64,000 bases of DNA from Eggerthellaceae bacterium. GTDB taxonomy: Bacteria > Actinomycetota > Coriobacteriia > Coriobacteriales > Eggerthellaceae. This document shows positions 1-8,111 of this stretch, piece by piece. Under the pieces are notes generated by a model that saw nothing but the letters and a program-made list of their open reading frames with translations, ran no database searches and had not been told where the DNA came from. Position numbers and translations under genes: made by a program. Within the stretch, counting starts at the first letter, position 1. Every line of letters begins with the position of its first letter. The stretch is taken from the NCBI GenBank assembly GCA_017432445.1, contig JAFRJC010000088.1, positions 1 to 64,000 on the forward strand, in the 5' to 3' direction.

Positions 1-574
1 CCCCAACGGTCATGAAGCTTCCCCATTTGGGATAGAGCGGTCGGGGAAGCAACGAGTAGACCGCAGCCGTCACGGCAGTGACGAGGCCCCAGAAAAGGCC
101 CAGCGGAGGCATGTGCAAACCGCTGAGATCGCCCTGCGTGGCGATGAGCACGGTCGCCACGAACGCGAGCACGAAACCCGCAAGCTCAAGGATTCGCGGT
201 AGCCGACGTGCGGCAATGCAGGTCACGATCATGATCACGACGATGTTGAGGCTTTGCAGAACGGTGGCCGTGCCCGCATTGGTGTACCCGATGGAAATGA
301 CGTACGTAAGCTGGCAGAGGTAGAGTCCCACAATCCCGAAGAGTAGAAAACGACGCCGTGACCACGGGTCGCGCAACGCCTCTCCCAGTTGGGCACGTGA
401 GCGCACCAGCAGCACGACGAGGAACAAAACCCCCGCCCCCAGCATGCGCACCATGGTGATGAACAGGCTTGATATCGGGTAGTTCGTGAGCAGGAACTGC
501 GAGCAGGTACCCGAGAAGCCCCAAAGGGAAGCGCCCACCAAGGTGGACGCTATCCCGATGACTCTTCTGTTCAT
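1..574 (-). CDS. EamA/DMT-family permease, 3' end beyond window
   Basis: Partial gene: the ATG is at 574-572 and the frame stays open to base 1 (191 codons), so the C-terminal half is missing. The protein starts MNRRVIGIASTLVGASLWG and shows about six hydrophobic helices. The first carries the G-x-x-x-W-G pattern, followed by a helix ending in the phrase TNAGTATVLQ, typical of the first EamA repeat of drug/metabolite transporters. Such proteins are inner-membrane exporters or importers of small metabolites; the substrate cannot be read from this half. It follows the alanine/glycine symporter on the same strand after a 32-base gap, so the two may be co-transcribed. Confidence 0.85.
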   Translation of the reverse strand, partial: MNRRVIGIASTLVGASLWGFSGTCSQFLLTNYPISSLFITMVRMLGAGVLFLVVLLVRSRAQLGEALRDPWSRRRFLLFGIVGLYLCQLTYVISIGYTNAGTATVLQSLNIVVIMIVTCIAARRLPRILELAGFVLAFVATVLIATQGDLSGLHMPPLGLFWGLVTAVTAAVYSLLPRPLYPKWGSFMTVG

Positions 575-606
575 GTGCCGAGCCTAAGCTGCAACTGTCG
601 GATGGG

Positions 607-2139
607 CTATTGGTCCGAACCACCGAACACGATGTTCTCTTCGATCGTCGGCAGCTCCTCGCGAGTCTCATGCCAGCACTCGGTCGCGGGCATGCCCGGG
701 AATTTGTCCGCCACGTACACCGGATCAAGACCCTGACGCTTCTGCTCCTTGTAGTCTTCGAGCGCCATGAACGCCCACTTGCCCAGGATAAAGATGACCA
801 CGATGTTGATGAATGCCTGGATTCCCATGAAGATGTCGGCCAGGTTCCAAGCGAGGGTCAAGGTTAGCTGAGCGCCGAAGAACACGACGATGGCGCAGAC
901 GACGCGGAATATGTTCAGCGCTGCCTCGCTCTTGGTGATGAACCTGAAGTTCTGCTCGGCGTAGAAGTAGTTGCCGACAAGGCTGGAGAACGCGAACGCA
1001 AAGATTGCTACGGTCATGAAGATGATGCCCGCATCGCCGAAGGCATAGAGCATCGTCTGCTGCACGAGCGGCATGTTCGTGAGCCCATCGGCCGCGCCGC
1101 CGAAGGGGGTGAGATCCATATGACCCTGCACGAAGATCATGATCATGACGGCCGAGCAGGTGCAGATGACGATCGTGTCGATGAAGACTGACAGCGTCTG
1201 GACGAGGCCCTGCTTGACCGGGTGTGACACGCTGGCCGCTGCAGCGGCGTTAGGAGCAGAGCCCATACCAGCTTCGTTGGAGAACAGGCCGCGCTTGATG
1301 CCTTGAACGATCATCGAGCCGGCGAAGCCGCCCGCAAGCGACTGAACGTTGAATGCCTCGCTGAAGATGAGCCCGAATACGGCAGGCAGCGCGCTGGCGT
1401 TCATGACGGCCATGATGACCGCAAGCACGAGATACAGGATAGCCATGGCAGGCACGATGGCCGAAGTGAGGAAGCTGATGCGGTGCGTGCCGCCGAACAG
1501 CACGAACGCGAACACGATAGCCAGCAGGATGCCGATGACGAGCGGGATACGCGTCTCGAAGTAGCCCGGCGCACCGACCTGGCCGGCGACGGCCTGGTTG
1601 TAGAAGTACTCGATCGACGAGCTCATGTTATAAGTCTGCAGCCCATTGAAACCCAGCGCGAAGCAGAAGATAAGGGCGACTGCGAACACAATGCCCAACC
1701 AACGCTTGCCCAGCGCCTGCTCGATGTAGTAAGCCGGACCGCCGCGGAACTCGCCGTTGTCGCCGCGCACCTTCCAGATCTGTGCCAGCGTGGATTCGAC
1801 GAATGCCGACGAGCCGTTGATCAGCGCCATGATCCACATCCAGAACACCGCGCCCGGGCCGCCCACGGCGATGGCCGTGGCCACGCCCGCGATGTTGCCC
1901 GTACCCACGCGGGAGGCCGTGGAAACCATCATGGCCTGGAACGAGGAGACAGATCTCCGGCCGGCAGTGTGCTTCTTCTCCGTGATGGCGGTGAACATAT
2001 CCTTGATATGCGTGAACTGCACGCCCTTCGTGCGGATGGTGAAGTAGATACCCGCCGCAATCAGCAGAAACACCAGAAAATAGGTGTACATGTAAGTGTC
2101 GATTGTGTCGGTGATGTTAACAAGCGCGTCCAAATTCAT
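607..2139 (-). CDS. Alanine/glycine:cation symporter (AGCS family)
   Basis: 510 residues, full length for the AGCS (DagA/AlsT) family, which imports alanine or glycine with Na+ or H+ through the cytoplasmic membrane. About ten to eleven hydrophobic helices are visible. The family signature GTGNIAGVATAIAVGGPGA lies near residues 98-116, and the motif GLFSNEAGMGSAPNAAAA near residue 280 is the usual AGCS substrate-site segment. The C-terminus is a charged cytoplasmic tail. The ATG at 2139 is preceded by AAGGAAGGGG, a good ribosome site. A TATAAT box lies about 28 bases upstream of the start, implying a very short leader. Alanine, glycine or D-alanine specificity is not resolvable from sequence alone. 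Confidence 0.93.
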   Translation of the reverse strand: MNLDALVNITDTIDTYMYTYFLVFLLIAAGIYFTIRTKGVQFTHIKDMFTAITEKKHTAGRRSVSSFQAMMVSTASRVGTGNIAGVATAIAVGGPGAVFWMWIMALINGSSAFVESTLAQIWKVRGDNGEFRGGPAYYIEQALGKRWLGIVFAVALIFCFALGFNGLQTYNMSSSIEYFYNQAVAGQVGAPGYFETRIPLVIGILLAIVFAFVLFGGTHRISFLTSAIVPAMAILYLVLAVIMAVMNASALPAVFGLIFSEAFNVQSLAGGFAGSMIVQGIKRGLFSNEAGMGSAPNAAAAASVSHPVKQGLVQTLSVFIDTIVICTCSAVMIMIFVQGHMDLTPFGGAADGLTNMPLVQQTMLYAFGDAGIIFMTVAIFAFAFSSLVGNYFYAEQNFRFITKSEAALNIFRVVCAIVVFFGAQLTLTLAWNLADIFMGIQAFINIVVIFILGKWAFMALEDYKEQKRQGLDPVYVADKFPGMPATECWHETREELPTIEENIVFGGSDQ

Positions 2140-2166
2140 AATATCCCCTTCCTTGCGGATTCAGTC

Positions 2167-2172
2167 ATTATA
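2167..2172 (-). promoter_or_regulatory. -10 box of the AGCS symporter promoter
   Basis: On the minus strand the sequence reads TGCTATAATG: a perfect TATAAT with the TGn extension. Transcription would start near 2160, leaving about 20 bases of leader. This places the structured element at 2229-2377 upstream of the promoter rather than inside the symporter mRNA. No convincing -35 is seen, which is acceptable for an extended -10 promoter. Confidence 0.6.
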
Positions 2173-2228
2173 GCAGGTCTCCTCGACTCCGAGCAGGGGT
2201 TTAACAATTGGCAGTGGCATTCGCTCAA

Positions 2229-2377
2229 GGTCCCAGACGGCGGGGAGTAAGCGATTCTGCAAGCACATGCTTTAAACCATTCAAATGTTTAGCCGAAGCC
2301 AAGCGAACTCCCCGCCGCCCGGGACCACAAACGAATGCTGCTGCCCGCGATCTTTAACGCCAAATATGGATATGGCG
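2229..2377. ncRNA. Structured element, copy 1 (conserved core, variable closing stem)
   Basis: This lies in the 358-base gap between the divergent symporter and DUF975 genes. A long closing stem pairs 2229-2234 with 2321-2326 and 2238-2248 with 2307-2317. It encloses about 58 bases containing GCGATTCTGCA, ACCATTCAA and CGAAGCCA. A second hairpin sits at 2358-2377. Copy 2 at 55203-55351 shares the enclosed core almost base for base, but its closing stem has a different sequence with the pairing kept. That pattern favours a folded RNA over a DNA repeat, which would keep its ends. The transcribed strand is not decided: the symporter promoter lies beyond it on the minus side, and no clear plus-strand promoter is seen. 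It is not recognised as a known riboswitch. Confidence 0.6.
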
Positions 2378-2497
2378 GCGGCAAGCGCCGTTGCAATCAG
2401 AATTTAAGGAAACGGAAAGGTTAATCGACAGGTTGGGGAAAGGTGCGCCTCGTAACCTAGGCTCATGAAGAAATGTTCGAGCGTTAGGAGGCGCACG

Positions 2498-3823
2498 ATG
2501 TGGACAAGAAAAGAGCTTAAAGACAAGGCGAAGATATCCTTCAGAGCGAACTACTGGAAGGCGGTGTTCGTCGCGCTGATCGTGGTGGCGATCAGCGTGT
2601 GGGCGAGCGGCCCTTCTGGGGGACTGACTGCTTCGATACCGGCGGTCGACCCGACGCCTTCGATTTCGGAGTATTCGCCCGATAATGTAAACGTCGATGT
2701 CAACAACGGCCAGATCTCGGTCGACGTAGGCGGCAGGGACGGCGGCACGGTTCACGTGACCCTCGACCCCGAGGACATCGAGAGCCTTGACGAACTCGAC
2801 GAGATGATCGATGACATCGCGCACGATGGCGAGACCTTCCAGAGCATCGACGCGACCACACCGGGCCTGGTTCTCGCCGGCCTCTCCATGGGAATGATCT
2901 TGTTGGTCATCATCGCGATAGCACTCGCCGTGTATGCATTCGTCTTCAACCCGCTCGAGGTCGGCTGCATGCGCTTCTTCTTGCGCAACCTCAACCAGCG
3001 TGCCGAGGTCAAAGAAGTTGCCTTCGCCTACGACAACAACTACCTCGAGTCGGTGAAAACCCTGTTCCTGCGCGATTTGTTCATCCTCTTGTGGAGCCTT
3101 CTGCTCATCATCCCGGGCATCTACAAATCTTATGAGTACCGCATGATCCCGTACCTGATGGCCGAAGATCCCACAATGACCAAGGACCGCGCGTTCGCCG
3201 AGAGCAAGCGCATGATGGACGGCCAGAAGTGGAACGCGTTCGTGCTCGACCTGTCCTTCCTGGGTTGGAACATCCTGTCGGCGCTGACGCTGGGCATCCT
3301 GGGTGTCTTCTACGTGAGTCCCTATCAGGCGCAGACAAACGCAGCCCTGTACGAGAAGCTGCGCTACGGCCTGCCGGCGCCCGAGCAGGCAGCCCAGCCC
3401 ACCCAGCCTTGGCAGACGCCTTACGGTACCGCTTCCGTTCAACCAACGCAGGCAACGCAAGTGGCTCCATTCGCCCCGGCGGCAGTCCAGCCGACACAGA
3501 CGATGCAGCCGATGCAGACGGCTCCCATGACGACCGTCGCCATCGAGCCGACGCAGCAGATGCAGACGGTGCCCACAGCAACCGCAAACGCAGCGCCAGT
3601 GCAGGAGACGCAGCAGATGCAGGTCGCGCAAACGGTTCCCGTTGAGATCGCCCCACCCGCAGATGCCCAAACCGCCACCATGCCGGTTATCACTCCTGCG
3701 GCCCAACCTCCTATCCCCCCGTTCGCGGCAGTCGGATACGAGCCCGATGACGAACTTGAAGAGGCAGCGGAAAGCGAAGGCATCTCCGCAGAACCCGAAT
3801 CGTCCGATTCCACCGAGGCGTAA
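2498..3823 (+). CDS. DUF975 family membrane protein with Gln/Pro/Thr-rich tail
   Basis: 441 residues. The start is taken at ATG 2498 because AGGAGG ends seven bases before it and because the resulting N-terminus MWTRKELKDKAK matches how DUF975 proteins begin; an in-frame ATG at 2465 lacks a ribosome site. Residues 1-280 hold the DUF975 region: a helix at 15-35, an extracellular-looking acidic loop, and several more helices. From about residue 295 the chain is low-complexity with repeated TQ and MQ dipeptides, then an acidic end (residues 410-441). DUF975 is an integral membrane family without an assigned reaction. The tail could be a cytoplasmic interaction region. The gene stands alone upstream of a two-component pair, 81 bases away. 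Confidence 0.8.
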   Translation: MWTRKELKDKAKISFRANYWKAVFVALIVVAISVWASGPSGGLTASIPAVDPTPSISEYSPDNVNVDVNNGQISVDVGGRDGGTVHVTLDPEDIESLDELDEMIDDIAHDGETFQSIDATTPGLVLAGLSMGMILLVIIAIALAVYAFVFNPLEVGCMRFFLRNLNQRAEVKEVAFAYDNNYLESVKTLFLRDLFILLWSLLLIIPGIYKSYEYRMIPYLMAEDPTMTKDRAFAESKRMMDGQKWNAFVLDLSFLGWNILSALTLGILGVFYVSPYQAQTNAALYEKLRYGLPAPEQAAQPTQPWQTPYGTASVQPTQATQVAPFAPAAVQPTQTMQPMQTAPMTTVAIEPTQQMQTVPTATANAAPVQETQQMQVAQTVPVEIAPPADAQTATMPVITPAAQPPIPPFAAVGYEPDDELEEAAESEGISAEPESSDSTEA

Positions 3824-3904
3824 TATCTGCCACAATTGCACAAGCGAACCTGGCAAGGCGGCTCGTCCCCTTGCCAGGTTAACCAACTACCGAAAGAGAT
3901 CATC

Positions 3905-4588
3905 GTGGCATACAAGATTCTCATCGCAGACGACGACAAGGACATTCGAAGCGTGCTTGCACTGTACCTGGAAGACGCCGGGTACGAAGTGGTCGAGGCA
4001 GCAAACGGCGCCGAGACGCTGCGCGTGCTGCAGGATCAGGATATCGACTTATGTCTGCTCGACATAATGATGCCCGAGCTCGATGGTTACCAGGTGCTCA
4101 AACTCGTGCGCCAAACCGATGATGTTCCCATCATCGTGGTGTCGGCCAAAGGCCAGGATTCCGAGAAGATCCTCGGCCTCAACCTGGGGGCCGACGATTA
4201 CCTGGTTAAACCCTTCAACCCGCTGGAAGCTGTCGCGCGCGTGAACACGAACATCCGACGGGCGAAGGGAATCGTACCCCAGCAGCATTCGGCGGCAGCG
4301 CTTGTTTGCCGCGACCTAGAGCTCGACCGCGAATCATGTGTCCTCACCCGCGGCGGACAGCCCATCTCGCTCACATCGGCCGAGTTCCGCATCATGTCCA
4401 TGCTCATGGAGCACCCGGGGCGCGTGTTCACCAAGCAGCAAATCTACGAGCAAGGATGGGGCGAAGACTACATAGCCGCAGACAACAGCGTCATGGTGTG
4501 TATGAGCAAGCTGCGCTCCAAGTTAAGCGATGATCCGCAAGCCTACATCAAGACCATCCGCGGATTGGGATACCGGTTGGAGAAATGA
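3905..4588 (+). CDS. OmpR-family response regulator
   Basis: 227 residues. The start chosen is GTG 3905 (MAYKILIADDDKD), preceded by GAAAGAGAT; the reading frame continues upstream to 3836, but that stretch lacks receiver-domain character. The receiver domain spans residues 1-118, with the acidic pocket at D9-D11, phospho-acceptor D53 in LLDIMMPE and the conserved lysine K102 in YLVKPF. The winged-helix DNA-binding domain (residues 130-225) contains the usual SMLMEHPGRVFTKQQIYE and IRGLGYRLE elements. It overlaps the following histidine kinase by four bases (ATGA), so the two form one operon and very likely one signalling pair. The regulon cannot be inferred from neighbours. Confidence 0.92.
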   Translation: MAYKILIADDDKDIRSVLALYLEDAGYEVVEAANGAETLRVLQDQDIDLCLLDIMMPELDGYQVLKLVRQTDDVPIIVVSAKGQDSEKILGLNLGADDYLVKPFNPLEAVARVNTNIRRAKGIVPQQHSAAALVCRDLELDRESCVLTRGGQPISLTSAEFRIMSMLMEHPGRVFTKQQIYEQGWGEDYIAADNSVMVCMSKLRSKLSDDPQAYIKTIRGLGYRLEK

Positions 4589-5739
4589 CACAGATGAGTT
4601 TGGAAGATATCCGACAGACGGCGGCCGAGGGCATGGAAGGGCTATCCACCTCGCGTGGCAAGGACAATCTGGTGTTCTACCTCGTCAGCCGCTTCATCCT
4701 CGTGCTCGTCGCCGTGATGCTCGCAGAGTCGGTGATCGCCTGGCTCGAGAGCGTCACGCTGTTGCCGTTGCTGCAACGTTTCGCCAGCGATTACGTTGAC
4801 ATGCAATCGCTCGAGACCACGTCCGCGATATCGCTTCTGCAATTGATGTGGTCGCTGCTTCAGGCCATCTTCGGCGCATCCCCATTCCACCTAACGAGCC
4901 TGGTATCGAAGCCTGCTGCAGTGGGCCTTGCAATCGCCATGCTGTTGTTGCTGGTGGCCCCCCTGCTCGTCGGCGCCCTCGCATACGCCTCCCTCGTGGT
5001 GAAGAAGGTGCGTGCTTTGCAGGAGCAACGCGAGCGTGAACTTGCCATCATCGAGCAGCAGCGCAGCCAGTTCATCACCGATATCGCCCATGACCTGCGT
5101 ACTCCGCTCATGGCGATATCGGGCATGTCGCACGCGCTCGCCGACGGGCTCGTGCGCGACGAAGCCCAACGCGACGAGTACCTGCACTCGATCTGCGACA
5201 AGTCCGACAAAATGGGGACGCTCGTCAACGCCGTGTTCGACTACACGAAGCTAGGAAGCGCCTCGTTCGAGCTCAAGCGCGAGACACTCGACCTCTCGCA
5301 ACTGCTACTTCGCGAAGCCGCAACCGCCTACACGGATGCCGAAGAGGCGGGCATGCGCCTCACGACGTGCATTCCCGAGGAGCGTTGCGCCGTGTTCGCC
5401 GACCCCGTGCAGCTTTCGCGCGTGATTGCCAACCTAATCTCGAACGCCATCAAGCACTGCCCGCCAGACACGGAGATCGCAGTGCTGCTCGTTCGCCAAG
5501 CTGGTACCGCGTTCGCGCTGGTCGCCGATACAGGCGATCCCATCACCGCCAATCCCGACGACCTGTTCCAGCCCTTCGCGCAAGGCGACGCCGCCCGCTC
5601 CTCCTCGCGCGGCGGTAGCGGCCTGGGCCTTTCCATCTGCAAGCGCATCGCCGACATGCATGGCTTCTCGTTCAGCGTCGCCCAGCCTTACGGCCGTTTC
5701 ACCAAGGCCTTCGTCCTCCAGTGCCCCCTCTGCGAATGA
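4585..5739 (+). CDS. Membrane sensor histidine kinase
   Basis: 384 residues. Two hydrophobic segments (about 33-55 and 112-137) flank a short extracellular loop of roughly 55 residues. The H-box ITDIAHDLRTPLMAIS places the phosphorylated histidine at H169. The N-box LISNAIKHCPPD, a G1 box with ADTGDPI and the G2 motif GSGLGLSICKR complete the HATPase domain. The extracellular loop is small and has no recognised sensor domain, so the ligand is unknown. Translation is coupled to the upstream response regulator by an ATGA overlap. The gene is followed by a terminator-like palindrome at 5761. Confidence 0.92.
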   Translation: MTQMSLEDIRQTAAEGMEGLSTSRGKDNLVFYLVSRFILVLVAVMLAESVIAWLESVTLLPLLQRFASDYVDMQSLETTSAISLLQLMWSLLQAIFGASPFHLTSLVSKPAAVGLAIAMLLLLVAPLLVGALAYASLVVKKVRALQEQRERELAIIEQQRSQFITDIAHDLRTPLMAISGMSHALADGLVRDEAQRDEYLHSICDKSDKMGTLVNAVFDYTKLGSASFELKRETLDLSQLLLREAATAYTDAEEAGMRLTTCIPEERCAVFADPVQLSRVIANLISNAIKHCPPDTEIAVLLVRQAGTAFALVADTGDPITANPDDLFQPFAQGDAARSSSRGGSGLGLSICKRIADMHGFSFSVAQPYGRFTKAFVLQCPLCE

Positions 5740-5760
5740 TCGCTCATCTCGCGGGCAGCT

Positions 5761-5796
5761 GATCGATCAATCACCCCTGGGGTGAACGATCAACTG
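5761..5796. repeat. GATCAATC-CCCC palindrome, left of DUF262 pair
   Basis: The run GATCAATCACCCC followed by GGGGT forms a short hairpin. A closely related unit begins at 8051, right after the DUF262 pair, and a third at 43743. This copy lies 21 bases after the histidine kinase stop and may work as its terminator. No T-run follows, so a purely repetitive role is equally possible. Confidence 0.55.
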
Positions 5797-5833
5797 AGCA
5801 ATACCAAATAGGGGTAGTTTCACTAATATTTTG

Positions 5834-5862
5834 TTGACCTTTGGACGAGCTGTCTTTATCGT
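5834..5862 (+). promoter_or_regulatory. Promoter of the DUF262 gene pair
   Basis: TTGACC at 5834-5839 and TATCGT at 5857-5862 are separated by exactly 17 bases. They sit about 40 bases upstream of the GTG start at 5904 in AT-richer DNA than the flanking genes. This is a standard sigma-70-like arrangement with a strong -35 and a moderate -10. Confidence 0.55.
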
Positions 5863-5903
5863 AACGGTTGACAATCCCGCAATTTGGGCAAAGGAGGTTC
5901 GGT

Positions 5904-6986
5904 GTGGACGTAAAGCAGATGCGCCTGCTCGACTTCTTCGAGGATCCAGCCATCAAGCTGGAAATTCCACCTTACCAGCGCGTGTACTCATGGACGCCCC
6001 GGCAGTGCTACGAGCTTTGGCTCGACATCATGCGTGCCGCGCGCGACGAGCGCGACCACTTCTCCGGCATCGTCATCATGACGGAAGAACCAGATGGGAA
6101 CGAGAGCGTCGAGCGCCTTTCCGTCGTCGACGGGCAGCAGCGCCTCACGACAACGACGCTGCTGCTCATCGCCCTCGCCCGCCATCTCGATTCGATGGAG
6201 TCAGTCGACGACAACCTGCCTTCGCCAGAGCTAATCCGCGCTGGCCTGCTGCATGGGGACGACGGCGAGAACCCGTTCCGCAAGCTCACGCTCTCACGCG
6301 ACGACGACGCCACGATCACGGCCGTCGTAGAGGAAACGGACCTTCCCGAAAACCCCTCGAAGCATATCATGCAGAACCTCGCGTTCTTCTCAGAGCAAAT
6401 CGCCCAACCTGGGTTCAACCCCGTCGCGCTGTGGCAAGGCTTGGGCAGGCTTACCGTCATCGCATGCTTCGAGGACAAACCCGATTACGCCCAAGAGGTC
6501 TTCGAGAGTGCCAACTCGAAGGGATTGCCGCTGACCCTCGCCGACATGGTGCGCAACTACCTGCTGCTCGAGGAGAGCCCCGCCGAACAGGAACGCCTCT
6601 ACGACGAGTATTGGGCAGAAGCGGCGAGCCTTTTCGACCCCGACCCCGGATCGCGCAAGCTCAACTCGGCCATCACCGCCTGGATCTGCATCCGCTTCCG
6701 CACGGCACGCGTCGGCAACTCGGAATATGTCTACAGCTCGTTCAAGCGCTACATCGCCGACGAGTTCGAAGGCGAACGCGAAAGCGTGCTTCTGGAGCTG
6801 CGAGCGTTCTGCCACGTGTGGCGCGAACAATGGCGCTATCACGCGATAAAGAAGTACCTATCGCGCCCGTGGGCCGTGAACGGCGCAGCGACGCTCACCC
6901 AGCGGTTCCGCAGGCAGAAGGCGACCAACCCGGAGTATGCCGAGGCCCTGTGGCGCAAGCTCGAAAAAGTCGACGACAAGTGGTAG
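5904..6986 (+). CDS. DUF262 (GmrS-like) protein, first of tandem pair
   Basis: 360 residues. GTG 5904 is preferred because AAGGAGG lies six bases before it and the resulting start, MDVKQMRLLDFF, parallels the next protein (METKQMKLIDAL). The DUF262/ParB-like fold is shown by PYQRVYSW near residue 25, the NTPase-associated VDGQQRLTTTTLLL near residue 76 and the conserved SKGLPLTLADMVRNYLLLE near residue 200. In GmrSD-type restriction systems this domain binds and hydrolyses NTP and recognises modified DNA, while cutting is done by a DUF1524 HNH domain. No DUF1524 His-Asn motif is visible here or next door. The gene is nine bases upstream of a clear paralogue. Role in defence is inference. Confidence 0.82.
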   Translation: MDVKQMRLLDFFEDPAIKLEIPPYQRVYSWTPRQCYELWLDIMRAARDERDHFSGIVIMTEEPDGNESVERLSVVDGQQRLTTTTLLLIALARHLDSMESVDDNLPSPELIRAGLLHGDDGENPFRKLTLSRDDDATITAVVEETDLPENPSKHIMQNLAFFSEQIAQPGFNPVALWQGLGRLTVIACFEDKPDYAQEVFESANSKGLPLTLADMVRNYLLLEESPAEQERLYDEYWAEAASLFDPDPGSRKLNSAITAWICIRFRTARVGNSEYVYSSFKRYIADEFEGERESVLLELRAFCHVWREQWRYHAIKKYLSRPWAVNGAATLTQRFRRQKATNPEYAEALWRKLEKVDDKW

Positions 6987-6995
6987 AGGAATGCC

Positions 6996-8048
6996 ATGGA
7001 AACCAAGCAGATGAAGCTGATCGACGCGTTGTGCGACCCGAAAACGCAGTTCGTGGTGCCGGTGTACCAGCGCGTCTACTCGTGGACCCAACCCCATTGC
7101 GAGGCGCTGGTGCGCGACTCGCTCGCCGCTGCGGTTGAGGAGCGGGAGCATTTCGTGGGAACCGTCCTCTACCGGCCTTCCGATGTCCACGGCGGCGTGC
7201 GCGAGCTCACGCTCATCGACGGCCAACAGCGCCTGGCGACGGTCGCCCTCTTGGCCGTCGCCATCCGCGATACTATGAGCGCCCGATGCGGCACATGGCC
7301 TGAGTGGCTCGATCATTGCATCTCGGTAGAGCTGCCAGACGACCAGCAGCCCAAGGTCATCCTCTCGCGCCCCGACCGTGCGACGTTTTCTGCCGTGATC
7401 CTCGGACAGGAGCTGCCGGACGAGGAGAGTCGGTCTGAGCTCGTCCTTGAAAACCTCGCCTACTTCAACGCGGTGCTCGACGAGCCGGATTTCGACATCG
7501 ACCTGCTTTTGCAAGGACTCGGCAAACTCACGATCGTCGGGGCCGTACTCGACGAGAACGACCGCCCGCAGCTCGTGTTCGAAAGCCTCAACGCAAAGGG
7601 CATGCCGCTCAAGACTTCCGACCTCATCCGCAACCTGCTGCTGACACAACTCGACCTTGAGGAGCAGATTCGCCTGTTCAAGAAGTACTGGGAGCCACTC
7701 GAGGACCGTTTCGATGCAATCGAGGCCGCCGAGAAGGCCGAACGCAAGTCGAAAATCGGCATACCGCCTGCAGATCGGCGCGTGGAATGGGAGGGCCTCG
7801 CCCTCGATGCCGCCCTGCACGGCTGGCTCGTCGAGAACTCCCCGACAGCACGCCCCAGCACGCGCGCAGGCCTGTACGACGCATTCAAGAACCATGTGGC
7901 CGAAAACCCCGAAATGACGCTCGAGGAGCTGCTCACGAGCATCAACGTCTACTGCAACCGCTTCGCCGACGAATTCGAGAGCCCCGAGGCCAAGGAGCAC
8001 ATCAACTGGGCCATCGGCAAGCCGGAGGGTTTCGGTTTCGGGAACTAA
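6996..8048 (+). CDS. DUF262 (GmrS-like) protein, second of tandem pair
   Basis: 350 residues, paralogous to the preceding protein: both share PVYQRVYSW or PYQRVYSW, the IDGQQRLATVALL equivalent of the nucleotide-binding motif (near residue 75) and AKGMPLKTSDLIRNLLL (near residue 198). The C-terminal third is predicted helical and lacks an HNH or DUF1524 signature, so it too is a recognition/NTPase half without a nuclease. The start ATG 6996 follows GTAGAGGAATGCC. The spacing of nine bases implies co-transcription from the promoter at 5834. Similarity between the two is greatest in the N-terminal 230 residues, as expected after an old duplication. They might act together as a heteromer; this is inference. 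Confidence 0.82.
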   Translation: METKQMKLIDALCDPKTQFVVPVYQRVYSWTQPHCEALVRDSLAAAVEEREHFVGTVLYRPSDVHGGVRELTLIDGQQRLATVALLAVAIRDTMSARCGTWPEWLDHCISVELPDDQQPKVILSRPDRATFSAVILGQELPDEESRSELVLENLAYFNAVLDEPDFDIDLLLQGLGKLTIVGAVLDENDRPQLVFESLNAKGMPLKTSDLIRNLLLTQLDLEEQIRLFKKYWEPLEDRFDAIEAAEKAERKSKIGIPPADRRVEWEGLALDAALHGWLVENSPTARPSTRAGLYDAFKNHVAENPEMTLEELLTSINVYCNRFADEFESPEAKEHINWAIGKPEGFGFGN

Positions 8049-8049
8049 C

Positions 8050-8083
8050 CGATCAATCACCCCAGGGGTAACTGATCGATTGC
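8050..8083. repeat. GATCAATC-CCCC palindrome, right of DUF262 pair
   Basis: GATCAATCACCCC, then AGGGGT and an AACTGATCGATTG arm, starts two bases after the DUF262 stop. It shares its first 13 bases with the palindrome at 5763, so the two DUF262 genes lie between related units in the same orientation. It sits between converging genes and could also serve as a weak terminator. Confidence 0.55.
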
Positions 8084-8111
8084 CCTTGGGACGATAATCA
8101 GTGCGATGCCT

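Noticed and set aside
2140-2240. Possible glycine riboswitch for the alanine/glycine symporter
   Set aside because: The conserved glycine-aptamer segments are absent, and a TATAAT box places the transcription start about 20 bases before the gene.
2354-3886. 510-codon open frame on the minus strand
   Set aside because: It is antisense to the DUF975 and response-regulator genes; the translation is Arg/Leu/Gly/His-rich low-complexity typical of the reverse strand of GC-rich coding DNA, with no domain.
5831-7138. 435-codon plus-strand frame overlapping the first DUF262 gene
   Set aside because: It is an out-of-frame shadow, Arg/Pro/His-rich, while the other frame contains the family motifs and ribosome site.
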